5,208 nt of DNA from positions 1-5,208 of the forward strand of contig SXWG01000034.1 in NCBI GenBank assembly GCA_005789925.1. The letters run 5' to 3'. Of the stretch, positions 1 through 5,208 are shown one piece after another (the first letter of the stretch is position 1; each line of letters opens with the position of its first letter). The translations under genes and the position numbers were made by a program. The notes beneath the pieces are model-generated. The model was not told where the DNA came from and searched no databases. It saw only the letters and a list, made by a program, of their open reading frames with translations. The stretch is from Actinomycetota bacterium. Its GTDB lineage: Bacteria > Actinomycetota > Acidimicrobiia > Acidimicrobiales > Ilumatobacteraceae.

Positions 1-2
1 CA

Positions 3-86
3 GACACAGCCGGCACAGTGAAGGCGATCAATGTGAAGCCGGGAGACACCGTCGGTGCTGGCGACGTTGTCGTCATCATCGAGTAA
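3..86 (+). CDS. C-terminal end of a biotin (or lipoyl) carrier domain protein, 5' part outside window
   Basis: The frame beginning at base 3 encodes 27 residues and a TAA stop. It reads AGTVKAINVKPGDTV followed by a GAGDVVVIIE end, which is the second half of a biotinyl/lipoyl domain: the GTV strand, the VKPGDxV turn and the closing hydrophobic strand. In such domains a lysine on the hairpin about 20-35 residues upstream carries the cofactor; that lysine (AMKM in biotin proteins) lies left of the window. The short ending directly after the last strand fits a biotin carboxyl carrier protein or the C-terminus of an acyl-CoA (acetyl/propionyl) carboxylase alpha subunit, or a decarboxylase carrier subunit. 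A lipoyl domain is possible but less likely, because in 2-oxoacid dehydrogenase E2 proteins it is N-terminal. Domain class is well supported; the enzyme is not determinable here. Confidence 0.78.
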   Translation, partial: DTAGTVKAINVKPGDTVGAGDVVVIIE

Positions 87-93
87 CGAACTC

Positions 94-122
94 GTTCTGT
101 CTTCGCGCTGAGCGACGAGAAC
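94..122. terminator. Imperfect hairpin between convergent genes, possible bidirectional terminator
   Basis: GTTCTGTC (94-101) can pair with GAC-g-AGAAC (114-122): eight base pairs with one bulged G at 117, and a 12-base loop that could close further by GC pairs. It lies in the 54-bp gap between the stop of the carrier protein (86) and the stop of the flavoprotein gene on the other strand (141), where transcription from both sides must end. There is no T-run on either side, so it is not a classical intrinsic terminator; actinobacterial terminators often lack the T-run. A second small inverted repeat, AACGA-ac-TCGTT (85-96), overlaps its left arm. Position supports the call more than structure does. 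Confidence 0.38.
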
Positions 123-140
123 TGCTCCGCTACGGGCGAG

Positions 141-1502
141 TCATTCGGCGGATTCGGTCACGGCTTCGGCAAGTGACGGATGCACAAGCAGCGTGTCCAT
201 AATGTCGACCACCTTCAAGTGGGCGGTGACGGCAAGGGCGATCATGCTGATGAGCTCTCCCGCATGGCGGCCGACGATGGTTCCACCCAACACCACACCG
301 GTGTTCGGATCCGAGATCAACTTCACAAAACCTGTCGGGTCGTTGTGGATGAGCGCCTTTGCGGTCGATGAAAACGGCACTTTGGTGACGCGGATCTTTC
401 GACCGAGCGCGAACGCATCGGCTTCGGCCAAACCGACATCTGCGATCTCCGGCTTGGTAAAAATCGCCGACGCTGCTTTGTCGTAGGCGAGGTGGCGATG
501 ATCGTCACGGATGACACCCATGAGATGCTCCGCGATTTTCCGACCCTGCATCGTTGCCACAGATGACAATGGCAACTTTCCGCTCACGTCACCAGCGGCA
601 TAGACATGAGGCACGTTCGTGCGGCACCACTGGTCGATGTCGATGTATCCACGTGAGTCAAGTTTCACCCCCGCCGCCTCAAGATTGAGGCCTTCGACAT
701 TCGGCTCGGATCCGATTGCGAGCACCGCATGCGTTGCACGCACCGCTCGACCGTCATCGCACTTCACGACCACCTCGTCACCGATGACCTCGATTGCTTG
801 AGCGCGTGCACCTTTAAGAAGCTTCACTCCGCGAGCGAAAAAGCTGTCCTCCAACGCTGCAGCTGCTTCCGGATCTTTTCCGGGGAGAACCTGCTGGCGA
901 CTGACCACCAAGGTGACGTGTGCACCAAACGATGTAAACATGTGGACGAATTCAACTCCGGTGACTCCAGAGCCGATGACGACGATGCTCTTCGGAAACA
1001 CTTTCGGCGGGTAACAGTCGCGGGTCGTGAGAATTCGTGTGCCGTCTGGTGACGCCCAGCCGGGAATGCGTGGTCGAGAACCAGTCGACACCAACACCGC
1101 ATCGGCCTCGAGATCTTCGACTCCGACGGAACTTTGCACTCGCACATGGTGGTCGTCGACGAACGTCGCAACTCCGCGAATGATGCGTACACCTTGACTG
1201 AGGAGCAACTCCGAGGTCGTGGACTGGAGCCTGTCAGTGATGTTCGTGATGCGTTCGGACAGGGTGTCGACATCGACTTCGACGTCGTGCTGCTCGATGC
1301 CCATGCCGGCGAATCGTTGGGTCATCGTGAGGGCTCCGCCAGTGGCGATCATCGCCTTCGACGGAACACAGTCCAGCAGGTGGGCAGCACCACCGATGAT
1401 GTCGCGCTCGACAACAGTCACCTCGGCGCCGAGACGCGCGGCGATGCTGGCTGCCGCATTACCGGCAGGTCCACCGCCGATGATCACGAATCGCTTCGAC
1501 AC
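141..1502 (-). CDS. lpdA: LpdA-like FAD-dependent NAD(P)H oxidoreductase (probable quinone reductase, not a true lipoamide dehydrogenase)
   Basis: This 453-residue flavoprotein has the pyridine nucleotide-disulfide oxidoreductase layout: FAD site GGGPAG (9-14), second nucleotide site GSGVTG (177-182), FAD-closing YAAGD (301-305), and a C-terminal dimerisation domain. It most resembles, from memory, Mycobacterium tuberculosis LpdA (Rv3303c), described as an NAD(P)H:quinone reductase, sharing GGAA-DCVPSK, LPLSSVA-MQGR-like and VFTRPEIA-like blocks. The usual redox pair CxxxxC is broken: GGAAHLLDC has Ala40 where the first Cys belongs, leaving only Cys45, so dithiol chemistry is not expected. 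The HPxLxE motif (His441, Glu446) is kept. The acidic residue that typically ends the second beta strand in NADH-specific enzymes is absent (LVVSRQQ, 198-204), hinting at NADPH use. Start is GTG at 1502, just ahead of the first beta strand; no strong Shine-Dalgarno is visible. It lies 21 bp behind the M15 peptidase stop, so it is probably co-transcribed. Cytoplasmic. Family is firm, substrate inferred. Confidence 0.85.
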   Translation of the reverse strand: MSKRFVIIGGGPAGNAAASIAARLGAEVTVVERDIIGGAAHLLDCVPSKAMIATGGALTMTQRFAGMGIEQHDVEVDVDTLSERITNITDRLQSTTSELLLSQGVRIIRGVATFVDDHHVRVQSSVGVEDLEADAVLVSTGSRPRIPGWASPDGTRILTTRDCYPPKVFPKSIVVIGSGVTGVEFVHMFTSFGAHVTLVVSRQQVLPGKDPEAAAALEDSFFARGVKLLKGARAQAIEVIGDEVVVKCDDGRAVRATHAVLAIGSEPNVEGLNLEAAGVKLDSRGYIDIDQWCRTNVPHVYAAGDVSGKLPLSSVATMQGRKIAEHLMGVIRDDHRHLAYDKAASAIFTKPEIADVGLAEADAFALGRKIRVTKVPFSSTAKALIHNDPTGFVKLISDPNTGVVLGGTIVGRHAGELISMIALAVTAHLKVVDIMDTLLVHPSLAEAVTESAE

Positions 1503-1523
1503 GCCAATGAACGCTATCGCTCG

Positions 1524-2951
1524 TCACGGAGTCGACGTCGACACAAGCGTCGTCATCGTCGTCGGCGACACCGCTGTCGTCGTTGCCGTCGTTGCGACAT
1601 CGACCGTGGTGGTCGGTGTCACCGCTGTTGTGGTTGTCGTGCTCGTCGTCTCGGCTGTGGTGCGAGGCGTGAGACGCATGCGTGGAACCGACGTCGTCGG
1701 AACGGATGCGTCGTTCGGACAGAACTGCGAGTTGTATCCGAGTTCGTGGCGAGGCTCGCCGACGTATTCGAAATGCATGCCGTCGGCGACTGCGAAGTTC
1801 CCTCCCCACGCAAAGCCCCACTTTCGGAAGATACGCACGACTTGGCAGTTGAGAGTCGGCTTCATCCCCTGGCCGTTCGTGGCCGTGTTGATGTCAAGCG
1901 CTCCACCCCACGAGTGACGTGAGATGTTCCCAAAGTCATCCGCGAGTCGGCTGATGCGTCCTTGGAAACAGCCGCCATATCGGTTCGTGTTGCGTATGTC
2001 GATCGCCTTCGCAAGTCCTGCTTTGGCGATTTCCGTCAGCGCACCCTGCAGCGGAGCGACAATGACCTTGTGGCAGTTCGCACGGATCGGAATGTCCTTG
2101 AACGTGTGTATCCACTTGATGCTCGAACCGCGCCAGTCGTTGCTGATGTGCAAACGCCCGTTACCTGCGTCTTTCACCCGGAACTCACCGAGCAACTCCT
2201 TGAACATTGCGGTGCCGAGAGTGGCATCTGGGTCTGGTGGATCCCACGAACGTCGCAGTCGATACACCGCCCCGTTTCGAAATGTTCCACTTCGAAGCTC
2301 GCGTTGGAAGTCACCGGGCTCACCTTCGCCGATAACCAGCACCTTGTGCACCTTCGTCGCCATCAGCTCGTCAGCGAATTCAATCGGCACGAGTAAATCA
2401 CCGTTGTCGACATGGTCATCGTCGACGATGGCGCCAATCTCGATGTCGTGTGGCTTGTCCCACTTGTCGTTCACCACCATGCTGTCGCCGACCTTGGCAT
2501 CGCGAATGCGAGCACTCGTGTGCCCAATCACCGCCATGCCACTTGACAGCACCTCGGTGATGACCTGACCTGACAAGGCGCGCACCGCTGACTCATCGAG
2601 AGCCATGGTCGCAAGTGGCACTACCCACCCACCGGACACGGTCGCACCGGCGCCTTTGCTGACACGGACACCGTTTGCCCGACGATGCTCACGCATGGCC
2701 AACGTCGGAAACCGTACGCCATAACCGACGAAACCCGTTCGCTTGGCGATCTGCTGCAGACTTCGCACCTGTGCCGTGGAAAATCCCGTCCCGCTCGACA
2801 CCGACATCCAGTCGATGAGAAGTCGCTTTGGTCCGGTGACCTCTTGCGTCGATGTGCGTACCGCCATGGTCGATGTGTCACGGTCATCTGCTCGCACGTG
2901 GGGCACTGCCGCGACGAGCACCACGACGAACACAACTGCCCCTCGAGCCAT
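1524..2951 (-). CDS. Secreted M15-family (VanY/LD- or DD-carboxypeptidase-like) peptidoglycan peptidase with N-terminal MacB/FtsX-like region and Thr-rich tail
   Basis: Translation gives 475 residues from ATG 2951. Residues 1-21 are a Sec signal peptide (hydrophobic VVFVVVLVAA core, cleavage likely after HVRA). Residues about 42-232 show no enzyme motif; the segment around 135-195 (VIGHTSARI-AKVGDSMVV-IGAIVDDD-DLLVPIEFADEL) resembles the extracellular domain of MacB/FtsX-type permeases, but no membrane helices follow. Residues about 267-399 are a zinc peptidase of clan MD, family M15: SRHSWGGALD supplies His346 and Asp353, and DGMHFEY supplies Asp390 (probable catalytic acid/base) and His393. 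Family members cleave peptide stems of peptidoglycan; the exact bond is unknown here. Four cysteines (293, 328, 369, 411) could form disulfides outside the cell. Residues 418-475 are a tail with 27 Thr of 58, with no sorting motif seen. GTG at 2972 (seven codons longer) is a real alternative start because it sits six bases after a -10-like TATCGT. It is first in a minus-strand pair with lpdA and divergent from lysS. Confidence 0.82.
   Translation of the reverse strand: MARGAVVFVVVLVAAVPHVRADDRDTSTMAVRTSTQEVTGPKRLLIDWMSVSSGTGFSTAQVRSLQQIAKRTGFVGYGVRFPTLAMREHRRANGVRVSKGAGATVSGGWVVPLATMALDESAVRALSGQVITEVLSSGMAVIGHTSARIRDAKVGDSMVVNDKWDKPHDIEIGAIVDDDHVDNGDLLVPIEFADELMATKVHKVLVIGEGEPGDFQRELRSGTFRNGAVYRLRRSWDPPDPDATLGTAMFKELLGEFRVKDAGNGRLHISNDWRGSSIKWIHTFKDIPIRANCHKVIVAPLQGALTEIAKAGLAKAIDIRNTNRYGGCFQGRISRLADDFGNISRHSWGGALDINTATNGQGMKPTLNCQVVRIFRKWGFAWGGNFAVADGMHFEYVGEPRHELGYNSQFCPNDASVPTTSVPRMRLTPRTTAETTSTTTTTAVTPTTTVDVATTATTTAVSPTTMTTLVSTSTP
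1527..1700 (-). repeat. Low-complexity Thr-codon tract (tail of the M15 protein)
   Basis: The 3' end of the peptidase gene is built from runs of ACN codons (Thr) mixed with Ala, Val, Pro and Ser; on the plus strand this appears as gtcgtcg/gtggttg-rich sequence. It encodes runs such as TTSTTTTTA and TPTTTV. The unit length is irregular, so it is low-complexity drift or slippage rather than a clean tandem repeat. Such Thr/Pro/Ser-rich extensions are common in secreted actinobacterial proteins as flexible, often O-glycosylated linkers; glycosylation here is only inferred. Confidence 0.7.
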
Positions 2952-2976
2952 CGGTCTCGCAGTCGTCAGCACAGTG

Positions 2977-2988
2977 GAACGATAGTTC
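2977..2988. promoter_or_regulatory. LexA-box-like palindrome GAAC-N4-GTTC in the divergent promoter
   Basis: GAACGATAGTTC is a perfect 4+4 inverted repeat with a four-base spacer, identical to the core of SOS boxes bound by LexA in Bacillus and mycobacteria (GAAC-N4-GTTC). The flanks (GTG before, TGA after) do not match the extended mycobacterial consensus TCGAAC-N4-GTTCGA. It overlaps the TATCGT -10 candidate of the minus-strand genes, where a bound repressor would block RNA polymerase. A random match in an 86-base gap is unlikely (roughly one in several hundred to a thousand), but the site is unproven and other dimeric regulators could use it. Confidence 0.4.
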
Positions 2989-3025
2989 TGAATCGACCGC
3001 GTGCTCTGGTGGGTCGAACAACTAC

Positions 3026-3033
3026 GGTGGTGG
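3026..3033 (+). promoter_or_regulatory. Weak ribosome binding site deciding the lysS start
   Basis: GGTGGTGG ends four bases before the GTG at 3038; the first GGTGG is seven bases away. It is a poor match to AGGAGG but is the only purine-rich block near the expected N-terminus. It favours GTG 3038 over earlier in-frame starts, which would run into the signal-peptide region of the divergent gene. Confidence 0.4.
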
Positions 3034-3037
3034 AACT

Positions 3038-4549
3038 GTGAGCGAGGAACTCGACGACCAAACGGCCACGGGCCTCGAAGCAGAGAAAGAGCGTCGACTG
3101 AACGACATTGCCCGCCGTCGGTCATCTGGCGGAGAGCCCTACCCGTATCGCTTCGACCGCTCGCATTCACTCGCCAACGTGCGCTCCACGTACGGCAACC
3201 TCGACGCAGGCACCGAGACCGACGCTGAGGTCTCCCTCGCTGGTCGAGTCATGTTGAAGCGGGACCAAGGAAAACTCATCTTTCTCACGATCCAGGACCG
3301 CACGGATCAGCTGCAGCTGTTCGTGTCGAAGTCAGTGGTCGGTGATGACCAGTTCGACGACATTGCGGCACTCGACCTCGGCGACTGGGTTGGTGCACAC
3401 GGCACCGTCATGACCACCCGTAAGGGCGAATTGTCAGTGAAGACGACATCGGTGAGCTTGCTCTCAAAAGCAGTGAGGCCGCTGCCCGACAAGTGGCACG
3501 GACTCACGGACACCGACACCAGGTATCGCCAGCGTTACGCCGATCTCATCATGAATGAATCGTCTCGACGTGCCTTTGCGGTTCGACACGAGATCATCGC
3601 GAGTTTCCGCCGAACTCTTTCGGGACACGGTTTCATCGAGGTGGAGACACCAGTTCTGCACGTCGAAGCAGGTGGCGCACATGCCCGTCCGTTCCTCACC
3701 CATCACAACGCACTCGACATGCAGTTGTACTTGCGGATCGCACTCGAATTGCATCTCAAGCGTCTGATCGTCGGCGGCATGGAGCGCGTCTATGAAATCG
3801 GTCGAGTGTTCCGCAACGAGGGCATCTCGCCACGTCACAACCCTGAATTCACGATGATGGAGCTCTACCAAGCATTCGCCGATTACAGCGACGTCATGGT
3901 AATCACTGAAACGCTCATCACGAATGCCGCCGTCGATGCAACGGGAACATCCGTGGTGGCCATTGACGACAAGCCCGTCGATCTCGCCAAGCCGTGGCGG
4001 CGTGTACGCATGATTGACCTCGTGGCCGAGGCCACCGGTGTCGAGGTGCATCCGTCGCAACCTCGGGCACAGCTTGTCGACCTTGCCGCTACACACGGCG
4101 TGAAGGTCGAAGCGCAGTGGGGCCCAGGAAAGATCATCGAAGAGCTGTTCGAAGCAACTTCTGAGGCATCGCTTCGTGAGCCGACATTCGTCACCGGCCA
4201 TCCCGTCGAGATCAGCCCGCTTGCCCGCGTCGACCGCAATGACCCTCACCTCACCGAACGCTTCGAATTGTTCATCGGCGGTCGCGAGTTGGCCAACGGT
4301 TATAGCGAGCTGAACGACCCGGTCGAACAACGTCAACGTTTCGAAGAGGAGGAAAAGTCGAAAGCTGCAGGAAACCTCGAAGCGGGCACGGTCGATGAGG
4401 ACTATCTGCGTGCTCTCGAATTCGGCATGCCTCCGACCGGTGGGCTCGGAATCGGCATCGACCGCGTCGCGATACTGCTTGCTGGTGTCGCTTCGATCAA
4501 AGACGTCATCTTGTTCCCAACATTGCGACCGGAGGTCTTCGAACAATGA
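3038..4549 (+). CDS. lysS: Lysyl-tRNA synthetase, class II
   Basis: This cytoplasmic enzyme joins lysine to tRNA-Lys using ATP. The 503-residue length matches bacterial class II LysRS (about 500). An N-terminal helix leads into the anticodon-binding OB fold (about 62-145: VSLAGRVMLKR, FLTIQD, LQLFV). The catalytic domain follows with motif 1 (GFIEVETPVL, 198-207), the ARPFLTHHNALD block (216-227), motif 2 (RVYEIGRVFRNEG, 250-262, then HNPEFTMMELY), the lysine-specific block FIGGRELANGYSELND (412-427) and motif 3 (GLGIGIDRVAIL, 469-480). The complete OB fold excludes the short EpmA/PoxA paralogues. GTG at 3038 is chosen because the sequence from MSEEL onward fits the family N-terminus and a GGTGG block precedes it; the open frame upstream to 2852 overlaps the divergent gene and has no LysRS character. 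Its stop shares bases with the dapD start, so the two are probably translationally coupled. Confidence 0.96.
   Translation: MSEELDDQTATGLEAEKERRLNDIARRRSSGGEPYPYRFDRSHSLANVRSTYGNLDAGTETDAEVSLAGRVMLKRDQGKLIFLTIQDRTDQLQLFVSKSVVGDDQFDDIAALDLGDWVGAHGTVMTTRKGELSVKTTSVSLLSKAVRPLPDKWHGLTDTDTRYRQRYADLIMNESSRRAFAVRHEIIASFRRTLSGHGFIEVETPVLHVEAGGAHARPFLTHHNALDMQLYLRIALELHLKRLIVGGMERVYEIGRVFRNEGISPRHNPEFTMMELYQAFADYSDVMVITETLITNAAVDATGTSVVAIDDKPVDLAKPWRRVRMIDLVAEATGVEVHPSQPRAQLVDLAATHGVKVEAQWGPGKIIEELFEATSEASLREPTFVTGHPVEISPLARVDRNDPHLTERFELFIGGRELANGYSELNDPVEQRQRFEEEEKSKAAGNLEAGTVDEDYLRALEFGMPPTGGLGIGIDRVAILLAGVASIKDVILFPTLRPEVFEQ
4531..4536 (+). promoter_or_regulatory. Strong Shine-Dalgarno for dapD inside lysS
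   Basis: GGAGGT lies inside the last codons of lysS, nine to ten bases ahead of the dapD ATG at 4546. It is the strongest ribosome binding site in the window and confirms the ATGA overlap start. It allows dapD to be initiated directly as well as by ribosomes finishing lysS. Confidence 0.75.
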
Positions 4550-5208
4550 GTGCTGCATGGGGTGTCGGAATCGCCACTATCGGACTGCAAGGAGAGACCC
4601 TCGACGTGCGCTTTCGCGCTCTCGGTTGGGGCGATTCGGTGCCCGCTGATGCTCCCGTTGTGTCGACCGCCGTCGACTCAGACCCCGAGCGTGGTGTCGC
4701 GTTGCGCCCCGTGAGTGTCGTCATCGACACGAATGCAGCTCCCGCTGACGGTGCCGACGTGTATCTCCGCCTGCACCTGCTCTCCCATCGCCTCGCAGTT
4801 CCGCGCACGGTGAATCTTGACGGAGCCTTCGGATTGTTGGTCAATGTCGCCTGGACCAGCCGTGGACCCGTTGCACTTGAGTCACTCGACAGTGTCGCTT
4901 GGAACCTTGCGCGTTGTGGTGAACATCTCGTCGTGAACGGAGTCGACAAATTCCCGCGTATGACGGACTACGTAGTGCCGAGCGGTGTACGAATCGCTGA
5001 TGCGAGTCGTGTTCGTCTCGGCGCACATCTTGCAGCCGGCACGACAGTCATGCACGAAGGCTTCTGCAACTTCAACGCCGGAACTCTCGGAACATCAATG
5101 GTCGAAGGTCGCATTTCGGCAGGTGTCATCGTCGGCGATGGCTCTGACATCGGTGGTGGAGCATCGATCATGGGCACACTGTCGGGCGGTGGCAAAGAAG
5201 TGGTGACG
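4546..5208 (+). CDS. dapD: 2,3,4,5-tetrahydropyridine-2,6-dicarboxylate N-succinyltransferase, actinobacterial type, 3' end outside window
   Basis: DapD transfers a succinyl group from succinyl-CoA to tetrahydrodipicolinate, a step of the succinylase route to meso-diaminopimelate and lysine, in the cytoplasm. The 221 codons visible (of an expected roughly 310-320) match, from memory, M. tuberculosis DapD (Rv1201c) closely: YLRLHLLSHRL (73-83), NGVDKFPRM (131-139), DYVVPSGVRIADA (141-153), VRLGAHLAAGTTVMHEGF (156-173), NAGTLGTSMVEGRISAG (177-193) and GGGASIMGTLSGGG (203-216). Glu187 in MVEGR corresponds to the glutamate reported as catalytic in the mycobacterial enzyme. The VRLGAHLAAGTTV part is the start of the left-handed beta-helix typical of hexapeptide acyltransferases; active enzymes are trimers. 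Residues about 20-60 are divergent from the mycobacterial protein. The ATG overlaps the lysS TGA as ATGA and has a GGAGGT ahead, so the start is secure. The end is cut by the window, not by a mutation. Confidence 0.95.
   Translation, partial: MSAAWGVGIATIGLQGETLDVRFRALGWGDSVPADAPVVSTAVDSDPERGVALRPVSVVIDTNAAPADGADVYLRLHLLSHRLAVPRTVNLDGAFGLLVNVAWTSRGPVALESLDSVAWNLARCGEHLVVNGVDKFPRMTDYVVPSGVRIADASRVRLGAHLAAGTTVMHEGFCNFNAGTLGTSMVEGRISAGVIVGDGSDIGGGASIMGTLSGGGKEVVT

Larger units (their letters stand above)
2952..3037. promoter_or_regulatory. Divergent intergenic promoter region for the M15-lpdA pair and lysS-dapD
   Basis: These 86 bases separate two gene sets that point away from each other, so both promoters must lie here or slightly inside the genes. 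For the leftward set, TATCGT (read 2984 to 2979 on the minus strand) fits the actinobacterial TANNNT -10 element and is followed after six bases by GTG at 2972, the geometry of a leaderless transcript. No good -35 is seen. For the rightward set, TACGGT (3023-3028) is the only TANNNT close to the lysS start and would give a leader of only a few bases; this is weak. Promoter location is inferred from gene arrangement. Confidence 0.5.

Noticed and set aside
1503..1516. TAGCGT as a separate promoter for a leaderless lpdA
   Set aside because: TANNNT hexamers are frequent by chance, the spacing to the GTG is eight bases and there is no -35; a 21-bp gap to the upstream gene makes co-transcription simpler.
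1219..1917. Plus-strand open frame with a long Val-rich hydrophobic stretch that looks like membrane helices
   Set aside because: It is the antisense of the Thr-codon tract and of the M15 domain; runs of ACN read as GTN-type Val codons on the other strand. No start signal and no family resemblance.
1134..1922. Arg/His-rich plus-strand frame spanning the lpdA-M15 junction
   Set aside because: The composition is a shadow of two well-supported minus-strand genes; it crosses their boundary without its own ribosome binding site.
2852..3037. N-terminal extension of LysRS by 62 residues
   Set aside because: The extra sequence is antisense to the M15 signal peptide and intergenic region and is not LysRS-like; GTG 3038 gives the normal family length.
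2952..3170. N-terminal extension of the M15 protein by 73 residues
   Set aside because: It would overlap the start of lysS on the other strand and place the signal peptide internally. Starting at 2951 or 2972 puts the signal peptide at the N-terminus.
3464..4558. 364-residue minus-strand open frame opposite lysS
   Set aside because: It lies entirely against a highly conserved LysRS coding region whose motifs 1-3 are intact; the antisense product has no recognisable domain.
4506..4949. Minus-strand frames opposite dapD
   Set aside because: dapD matches its family along the whole visible length, so the antisense frames are shadows.

Overview
The window reads as a stretch of an actinobacterial chromosome with moderately high GC, GTG starts and dense gene packing. 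The best taxonomic clues are a DapD of the Mycobacterium type, an LpdA-type flavoprotein like that of mycobacteria, and a secreted M15 peptidase with a Thr-rich tail. Together with the intermediate GC this is compatible with Acidimicrobiia (Ilumatobacteraceae-like aquatic lineages), but that placement is an inference and the class is not proven.

Layout: the left edge (3-86, +) holds the last 27 codons of a biotin/lipoyl carrier domain protein. It converges, across a 54-bp gap with a hairpin, on a minus-strand pair. That pair is transcribed leftwards from about 2970: first a secreted M15-type peptidoglycan peptidase (2951-1524), then 21 bp later an LpdA-like FAD/NAD(P) oxidoreductase (1502-141). 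Divergent from this pair, across 86 bp, is a plus-strand operon: lysS, class II lysyl-tRNA synthetase (3038-4549), with dapD, tetrahydrodipicolinate N-succinyltransferase, starting inside the lysS stop codon (4546) and running off the right edge. No intergenic stretch exceeds 90 bases, and I see no RNA genes, mobile elements or CRISPR.

How the genes relate: dapD supplies the succinylase branch of the meso-diaminopimelate/lysine pathway, lysS uses the resulting lysine, and the divergent M15 enzyme probably trims peptide stems of peptidoglycan, which in actinobacteria usually contain diaminopimelate. The locus therefore has a loose lysine/cell-wall theme. The flavoprotein may be only an operon neighbour.

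The most interesting points are: the domain build of the M15 protein (signal peptide, a middle region resembling the extracellular domain of MacB/FtsX-type permeases, a zinc peptidase, a Thr-rich tail); a perfect GAAC-N4-GTTC palindrome, the core of the actinobacterial/Bacillus LexA box, on a -10-like hexamer in the divergent promoter; a flavoprotein that lost one redox cysteine but kept the His-Glu pair; and the lysS-dapD stop/start overlap. I do not see a clearly new multi-gene system here.
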